Below are positions 7,528 to 10,763 of a stretch of DNA of 10,763 nt, piece by piece. The number at the start of each line of letters is the position of its first letter. The stretch's first letter is position 1. Source of the stretch: Microbacteriaceae bacterium (lineage in GTDB: Bacteria; Actinomycetota; Actinomycetes; Actinomycetales; Microbacteriaceae); assembly GCA_025463615.1 (NCBI GenBank), contig JAODAU010000450.1, positions 1-10,763 of the forward strand, given 5' to 3'. The notes below the pieces were generated by a model. It made no database searches. It was not told where the DNA came from and saw only the letters and a list, made by a program, of their open reading frames with translations. The translations under genes were made by a program, and so were the position numbers.

Positions 7528-8175
7528 ATGGATGACGCAGAGCTCGAGCAGGAGGCCCAGACCCCCGATCTTCCGCCCGACCGCACCCTCGACCTGGAGT
7601 CGCTCAAGGCACTCGCGCACCCGCTGCGACTGCAGCTCTTCGACGAGCTCTCCACCTTCGGTCCGGCGACCGCGAGCGGCCTGGCCGAGAAGCTGGGGGA
7701 GTCCAGCGGGGCCACCAGCTACCACCTCCGCCAGCTCGAGAAGAACGGCTTCGTGCGCGAGGTCGAGGGCCGCGGCAGCGCCCGCGAGCGTTGGTGGGAG
7801 CGGGTGCCGGGCAGCATCAGCGTCTTCAACAAGGAGACGGTGGAATCGCCGGTCGGCCGCGAGGTCACCGAACTCGTCGCGCTGCACTTCCAGCAGAACT
7901 CGGAGAGCCTGCTCAATGAGTTCATCCGTCGGGGCTACGACGAGGTGCCCACCGAGTGGGCCGACGTCAGCAACATGACGACCATGAACCTGCGGCTCAC
8001 CCAGCCGCAGATGGCGGAGCTCATGGAGCTCTTCCAGAACACCATCCAGCCGTGGGTGGACCGCCACCGCGGCAAGGACGAGCCGGGCGCCCGCCCGGTG
8101 CAGATCCACTTCAATTCGTTCCCCGTCATCGGCGGAATCGAGACCCCGCAGACGTATCAGGGCGAGGAGTCGTAG
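7528..8175 (+). CDS. ArsR-like winged helix-turn-helix transcriptional regulator
   Basis: A 215-residue DNA-binding protein. Residues about 20-95 form a winged HTH: LESLKALAHPLRLQLFDEL is the typical ArsR-family first helix, ATASGLAEKLGESSGATSYHLRQLEKNGFV holds the HTH, and the R-E-V-E-G-R-G-S-A-R-E-R-W-W wing follows. The remaining ~120 residues are helical and unassigned. There is no cysteine, so it is not a thiol-based metal sensor like ArsR or SmtB; the name refers only to the fold. The ATG at 7528 is chosen because the candidate -10 lies just before it; an upstream in-frame extension from 7411 would cross the promoter and the dcp start and is unlikely. It is divergent from dcp and lies 66 bases upstream of a small gene in the same direction, probably one transcript. 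The TTGCAA array upstream is its likely operator. Confidence 0.85.
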   Translation: MDDAELEQEAQTPDLPPDRTLDLESLKALAHPLRLQLFDELSTFGPATASGLAEKLGESSGATSYHLRQLEKNGFVREVEGRGSARERWWERVPGSISVFNKETVESPVGREVTELVALHFQQNSESLLNEFIRRGYDEVPTEWADVSNMTTMNLRLTQPQMAELMELFQNTIQPWVDRHRGKDEPGARPVQIHFNSFPVIGGIETPQTYQGEES

Positions 8176-8223
8176 CTCATGTCGGCAGCAGAAATGTCGG
8201 TGGTCAGCCGTAATTTTGACACC

Positions 8224-8233
8224 AAGGAAGAGG
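8224..8233 (+). promoter_or_regulatory. Ribosome binding site that supports the start of the small gene at 8242
   Basis: AAGGAAGAGG lies eight bases before the ATG at 8242. The 63 bases before this ATG could be an in-frame extension from an ATG at 8179, which has its own GAGGAG at 8164-8169. Codons there include TTT, AAT and CGT and have clearly lower third-position G/C than the genes around it, so they read better as an untranslated spacer. The later start is therefore preferred. Confidence 0.55.
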
Positions 8234-8241
8234 TGATCGTG

Positions 8242-8553
8242 ATGACTTCAGCAGTAGTTCTCGACCGTACCGTCGGCACCCTCGTGGTGGAGACGGCGCC
8301 CGCCGAACCGTCCAATGCAGACCCCGCGTTCGTCGACCCGCGGCTCGCGGATGCCCCGCTCGCCAACGGCGCGCGCCCTCACGGCTTCGACCGCCTCGTC
8401 ATGCGCCTCAGCGTGGCGACGCTGCTCTGGGCCCAGCGCCGCGCGGTGAAGGGCTCGATCTCGTTCGAGGAGCACCGCCGCCGCTACCTGGTGGAGCGCG
8501 AGCTGGCGGCGCAGTCGCGCGACAGCCTGCGCATCATCTCGAGGGTGTTCTAA
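8242..8553 (+). CDS. Small protein of unknown function, ArsR-like gene partner (family member A)
   Basis: A 103-residue protein (123-124 if the ATG at 8179 is used) that I cannot assign to a known family. The N-terminal half is Ala/Pro/Asp-rich and looks disordered. The C-terminal ~50 residues are predicted helical and basic: R-L-S-V-A-T-L-L-W-A-Q-R-R, then the pattern EExRRRYxVxREL followed by RDxxRxxxRVF at the very end. The last 28 residues align without gaps to the end of the small protein at 9867-10052, with 16 identities by eye. No signal peptide, cysteine or clear membrane segment is seen. It follows the ArsR-like gene closely and is probably co-transcribed with it. The recurrence next to a second HTH regulator suggests a functional link to such regulators, as a partner or a target; that is inference. 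Confidence 0.72.
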   Translation: MTSAVVLDRTVGTLVVETAPAEPSNADPAFVDPRLADAPLANGARPHGFDRLVMRLSVATLLWAQRRAVKGSISFEEHRRRYLVERELAAQSRDSLRIISRVF

Positions 8554-8564
8554 CCCCATAAGCC

Positions 8565-8657
8565 CCGATGGGCGTCGCCGGCAAGCACCGGCGTCCTAGC
8601 GCCACCTCCTGTGCAAGATCGCTGTGAGAACAGACTCTTCCTGGCGGCGCCCATCGG
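8565..8657. other. Structured inverted-repeat element between convergent genes (candidate ncRNA or bidirectional terminator)
   Basis: A closing stem of ten perfect pairs joins CCGATGGGCG (8565-8574) to CGCCCATCGG (8648-8657). Inside, CGCCGG/CCGGCG (8576-8581 with 8588-8593) closes a six-base loop, CGCCA/TGGCG (8600-8604 with 8642-8646) forms a second arm, and AAGA/TCTT plus CTGT-GAGA-ACAG (8622-8633) make a distal hairpin capped by a GNRA-type tetraloop on the plus strand. The unpaired segment ACCTCCT (8604-8610) equals the 16S anti-Shine-Dalgarno core. The gap is 126 bp and separates the small gene (+) from the second regulator (-). No T-run and no convincing promoter were found, and I do not recognise a named RNA family or riboswitch. 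Confidence 0.6.
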
Positions 8658-8679
8658 CACTCCGCGCACCGAGACCGGG

Positions 8680-9768
8680 TCAGCGCAGCAGCGCCTCGAT
8701 GAGGTCGCGACCCAGCCGGGCGGTGGCCGCGAGGTCGAACTCGTAGACGACGTAACGGCCGCGGCGCGTGGTGCCGACGATGCCGGCATCCTTGAGCGTC
8801 GCGAGGTGCCGCGACACCTCGGGGGCGGTGAGCCCCCACATCTCCGCCAGGTCCGCCGTCGTGTGCGGCCCGCGGATGAGGCTCCTGGCCAACCGCAGCC
8901 GCACCGGGTTGTCGAGGGCGTGCAGCCGCTCCTGCACGGTGTCGACGGACACCGCGAGCGTGGGGTTCGCCGTGGTCATCGGGTACTGGATCACGGGGCG
9001 CCACCCCGGGGCGTGCACGACGAGCAGGTGCGGATGCCCGAACACGCTGGGCAGGAACGTCACGCCGTCGCTGCCCGCGGTCGTCGCGCTGTCCTGCAGC
9101 TTGTCGACCACGATCCGCCCGCGGCCCGTGTCGACGGTGAGCGCCGACGAGACGGCGCCCACCGCGCGGCCGAGCCCCTCGAGCGCGAGCAGGTCGCCCT
9201 TGATCCGCGCGTCCGCGGCGAGGTGGGGCTTCACCCGCGACCAGGCGTCGGCGAAGAACGCGTCGTCGCAGTCGGCGAAGAGCTGCCGCACCCGCGCGCG
9301 GGCCCGCTGCGGCTCGTCGAGCACATAGTCGACGAAGCCGAGCTGGCGTGGCCCGCGGGCGATCGCGCGTTCGCGGGCGAGGTCGCGAGCGGCGTCGTCG
9401 ACGAGCGGGGAGCCCAACTCGCGGTAGAGCGGCACGACCCCGCAGCTGCTGGTGATCAGCGCGGCCGAGACCCAGGTCTCGTCGTCGAGCCGGTCCAGCG
9501 CGTCGAGCTCGTCGGCGAGGTCGGCGCCGGGTTCGGCGGGCAGCAGCATGTCCGACCGCGAGGTGCGCCAGAGAAAGTCGGCGTCGAGCAGCCGGTCGAG
9601 CAGCTCCGGGTCGACGGATGCCGCGATCGACGTCACCCAGCTGTTCTGCGTCGGGTGGTGCGCCGGCTCCACGAGCAGGTGCAGCGCCGACCCCAGTTCG
9701 GCCAGCGGTGACGGGGCGAACCGGTACTCGTCGGTGGCGACCCCGGACACGTCGATGCTCACGCTCAT
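8680..9768 (-). CDS. HTH transcriptional regulator with DUF5937-like N-terminus and C-terminal ArsR-type HTH
   Basis: A 362-residue regulator with a reversed layout compared with simple ArsR proteins. The N-terminal ~280 residues begin I-D-V-S-G-V-A-T-D-E-Y-R-F-A-P-S-P-L-A, which resembles the DUF5937 domain, a presumed sensory or oligomerisation part. Residues about 283-362 are a winged HTH: HALDNPVRLRLARSL as first helix, TTADLAEMWGLTAPEVSRHL as HTH, and R-R-G-R-Y-V-V-Y as wing. The ATG at 9768 is preferred because the domain pattern starts there; an in-frame ATG at 9804 adds twelve Arg-rich residues and directly abuts the palindrome. No good ribosome site precedes either. The gene is divergent from the small gene at 9867 with a 9-bp palindrome between them, its likely operator. 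Ligand and targets are unknown. The DUF assignment is from memory of the family. Confidence 0.82.
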   Translation of the reverse strand: MSVSIDVSGVATDEYRFAPSPLAELGSALHLLVEPAHHPTQNSWVTSIAASVDPELLDRLLDADFLWRTSRSDMLLPAEPGADLADELDALDRLDDETWVSAALITSSCGVVPLYRELGSPLVDDAARDLARERAIARGPRQLGFVDYVLDEPQRARARVRQLFADCDDAFFADAWSRVKPHLAADARIKGDLLALEGLGRAVGAVSSALTVDTGRGRIVVDKLQDSATTAGSDGVTFLPSVFGHPHLLVVHAPGWRPVIQYPMTTANPTLAVSVDTVQERLHALDNPVRLRLARSLIRGPHTTADLAEMWGLTAPEVSRHLATLKDAGIVGTTRRGRYVVYEFDLAATARLGRDLIEALLR

Positions 9769-9806
9769 GGATCGATCATCGCGCGCCGCGACCCGTCGCG
9801 CCATGA

Positions 9807-9829
9807 CGATTGACGCTGTTCGTCAATCG
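9807..9829. promoter_or_regulatory. Candidate operator palindrome between the second regulator and the second small gene
   Basis: CGATTGACG and CGTCAATCG form a perfect 9-bp inverted repeat around a 5-base centre (CTGTT). The repeat includes TTGACG on both strands, which could double as a -35 element in either direction, although no good -10 is found at normal distance. Size, symmetry and position in a divergent intergenic region are typical of a dimeric winged-HTH operator. Binding by the regulator encoded at 8680-9768 is inferred. It differs in sequence from the TTGCAA boxes of the first regulator. Confidence 0.6.
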
Positions 9830-9866
9830 ACGTGCGCCGGGAAACACGGTCGGCGAGTGTTGGCGC

Positions 9867-10052
9867 ATGACCACCAGAGACCTGATGCCCACACACGTCG
9901 CCCTCCGACTCACGCTCTCGCTGCGGCGGGTGTTTCACCGTTCGACGCTGCAGCCGGTCGACCGTGAGGAGCAGCGCCGCCGGTACGCCGTGCAGCGCGA
10001 GCTCGAGGAGCGGGAGCGCGACATCATCCGCACCGTCGGGCGGGTGTTCTAG
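9867..10052 (+). CDS. Small basic protein of unknown function (family member B)
   Basis: A 61-residue, Arg-rich protein I cannot name. It starts M-T-T-R-D-L-M-P-T-H and has a helix-like L-R-L-T-L-S-L-R-R segment, then the pattern EExRRRYxVxREL and the terminal RDxxRxxxRVF also found at the end of the 103-residue protein at 8242-8553. It is essentially the C-terminal half of that protein without the disordered N-terminal extension. The ribosome site before ATG 9867 is weak (GGCGAG), and another in-frame ATG lies at 9885; upstream in-frame TTG at 9810 would place the start inside the palindrome and is rejected. It is divergent from the second HTH regulator. Its stop overlaps the stop of the opposite-strand 73-aa gene by four bases (CTAG). 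The similarity to a second protein in the window is the main support that it is real. Confidence 0.7.
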   Translation: MTTRDLMPTHVALRLTLSLRRVFHRSTLQPVDREEQRRRYAVQRELEERERDIIRTVGRVF

Positions 10053-10270
10053 CGGGTGACGACCGCCGAGCCGTCGTGGCCGAGCCGGATGGTGGTGCCG
10101 TCGTCCAGCTCGACGACGGGCCTGCCCTCGAGCCAGGTGAGGGTCCAGCGCCACTGCGCGGTGTCGGTGTCCATGAGCTCGGTCTCGACGTCGCGCACGG
10201 CGGCGGCCACGGCATCCGGGAGTCGCGGCGGGGTCTCCCCGCCGACGGGCCAGCGTGTTCCGAGTTGCAT
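10049..10270 (-). CDS. Hypothetical 73-aa protein coupled to valS
   Basis: A small protein with no recognised domain. It contains a Trp-rich strand-like segment (QWRWTLTWLEGRPVVELDDG) that looks like a small beta-sheet, preceded by a helical stretch (LPDAVAAAVRDVETEL). Its ATG overlaps the valS stop by one base in the form TGATG, so it is very likely translated by re-initiation after valS and belongs to the same operon. It ends by convergent overlap with the small plus-strand gene. No function can be assigned. Confidence 0.68.
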   Translation of the reverse strand: MQLGTRWPVGGETPPRLPDAVAAAVRDVETELMDTDTAQWRWTLTWLEGRPVVELDDGTTIRLGHDGSAVVTR

Positions 10271-10763
10271 CAGTCCGCCTGCTCTTCCAGCACGATGTCG
10301 GTGACGAGCACCTCGGCGCCCTCAACCACGGTGAGGTCGCGGATGCGGCCCACCGCCGCCAGGTCGCCCGCCGCCTGCGCCAACAGGGCCGGTCCGGTGA
10401 TCGTGGCGCTCGTGGCCACCGTCTTCTGCGACGCCTTCGCGTCGGTCTTGGCCCGGCGGATGCCGATCAGCGCCTCGCTCACCAGCGCGCGGAGCCCCGT
10501 CGGTTCGCTGTCGAGCGAGGCCTCGGGCCACTCGGCCACGTGCACCGAGCCCTCGTGGGTCCAGCTCCAGACCTCCTCGGTCGCGAACGGGATGAACGGT
10601 GCCAGGAGTCGCAGCATCACGTCGATCGCGTGGCGCAGCGTGGCCACCGCGCTGGCCTGCCCCTCCGGCGTGCCGGCGCCGTACGCGCGCTCCTTCACCA
10701 CCTCGAGGTAGTCGTCGCAGAACACCCAGAAGAACTGCTCGACGGTCTCGAGCGCCTTCGCGT
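10270..10763 (-). CDS. valS: Valyl-tRNA synthetase, C-terminal part (5' end outside window)
   Basis: The last ~164 residues of ValS, which attaches valine to tRNA-Val. The visible part is the class Ia anticodon-binding helical domain: the segment F-F-W-V-F-C-D-D-Y-L-E, then V-K-E-R-A-Y, followed by L-R-L-L-A-P-F-I-P-F-A-T-E-E-V-W, a very characteristic ValS block. The catalytic HIGH and KMSKS motifs would be in the missing N-terminal part. After the ATEEVW block only about 98 residues remain and the protein ends in ...VTDIVLEEQAD, without the Lys/Glu-rich coiled coil that closes E. coli-type ValS. The reading frame continues open to the window edge, and the stop overlaps the start of the 73-aa gene. 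Confidence 0.92.
   Translation of the reverse strand, partial: AKALETVEQFFWVFCDDYLEVVKERAYGAGTPEGQASAVATLRHAIDVMLRLLAPFIPFATEEVWSWTHEGSVHVAEWPEASLDSEPTGLRALVSEALIGIRRAKTDAKASQKTVATSATITGPALLAQAAGDLAAVGRIRDLTVVEGAEVLVTDIVLEEQAD

Noticed and set aside
6258..7535. 425-codon plus-strand open frame opposite dcp
   Set aside because: Shadow of the M3 peptidase; Arg/Val/Leu-rich with no motif, and it runs through the divergent promoter region.
7528..8175. Metal or arsenic resistance role for the ArsR-like regulator
   Set aside because: The protein has no cysteine and no metal-site pattern, and no arsenic or metal transport gene is nearby.
8568..8627. 19-residue ORF (starts MGVAGKHRRP) inside the structured element
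   Set aside because: No ribosome site, and the ATG lies within the closing stem; more likely chance than a leader peptide, since no plus-strand gene follows closely.
8554..8679. Known riboswitch or SRP/6S-type RNA in the intergenic region
   Set aside because: None of the conserved cores I know for these classes is present on either strand, and no gene lies downstream in a position to be controlled as a riboswitch target.
8611..9711. 366-codon plus-strand open frame opposite the second regulator
   Set aside because: Shadow of a gene with clear HTH motifs; starts inside the structured intergenic element.

Overview
The window looks like a chromosomal segment of a high-GC actinobacterium, most likely of the Microbacteriaceae or a close relative. 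Reasons: strong G/C at third codon positions, a lipoprotein solute-binding protein with a single-membrane actinobacterial style lipobox, GTG/ATG starts with AGGAG-type ribosome sites, apparently leaderless promoters, and frequent GGATGC/GCATCC hexamers. The lineage call is inference from style, not from a marker gene.

Bases 1-5282 (+ strand) are a carbohydrate-uptake and breakdown operon: the 3' part of a MalG-type ABC permease, an extracellular sugar-binding lipoprotein, a GC-rich hairpin, a compact GH15 (glucoamylase-like) enzyme and a GH31 alpha-glycosidase whose start overlaps the GH15 stop (ATGA). Neither hydrolase has a signal peptide, so the likely logic is capture of an alpha-glucoside or related oligosaccharide outside, import through the ABC transporter, and hydrolysis in the cytoplasm. 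The exact sugar cannot be read from the sequence.

Bases 5283-5414 separate the convergent GH31 and dcp genes and hold a 92-bp near-perfect palindrome. Bases 5415-7445 (- strand) encode an M3 zinc peptidase (peptidyl-dipeptidase Dcp type). Its 82-bp divergent promoter region carries five TTGCAA-type boxes spaced exactly 14 bp apart. On the other side lies an ArsR-like winged-helix regulator (7528-8175, +), followed in the same direction by a small protein of unknown function (8242-8553).

Bases 8554-8679 lie between convergent genes and can fold into a multi-stem RNA-like element. A second HTH regulator (8680-9768, -, DUF5937-like N-terminal part and C-terminal ArsR-type HTH) follows. It is divergent from a second small protein (9867-10052, +) across a 9-bp perfect palindrome. 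The two small proteins share a gapless 28-residue C-terminus (16 of 28 identical by eye), and each sits beside a different HTH regulator. This pairing is the most interesting possibly undescribed arrangement here.

Bases 10049-10763 (- strand) hold the 3' end of valS and a 73-aa hypothetical protein translationally coupled to it (TGATG). No tRNA, rRNA, CRISPR array, transposase or phage gene was seen.
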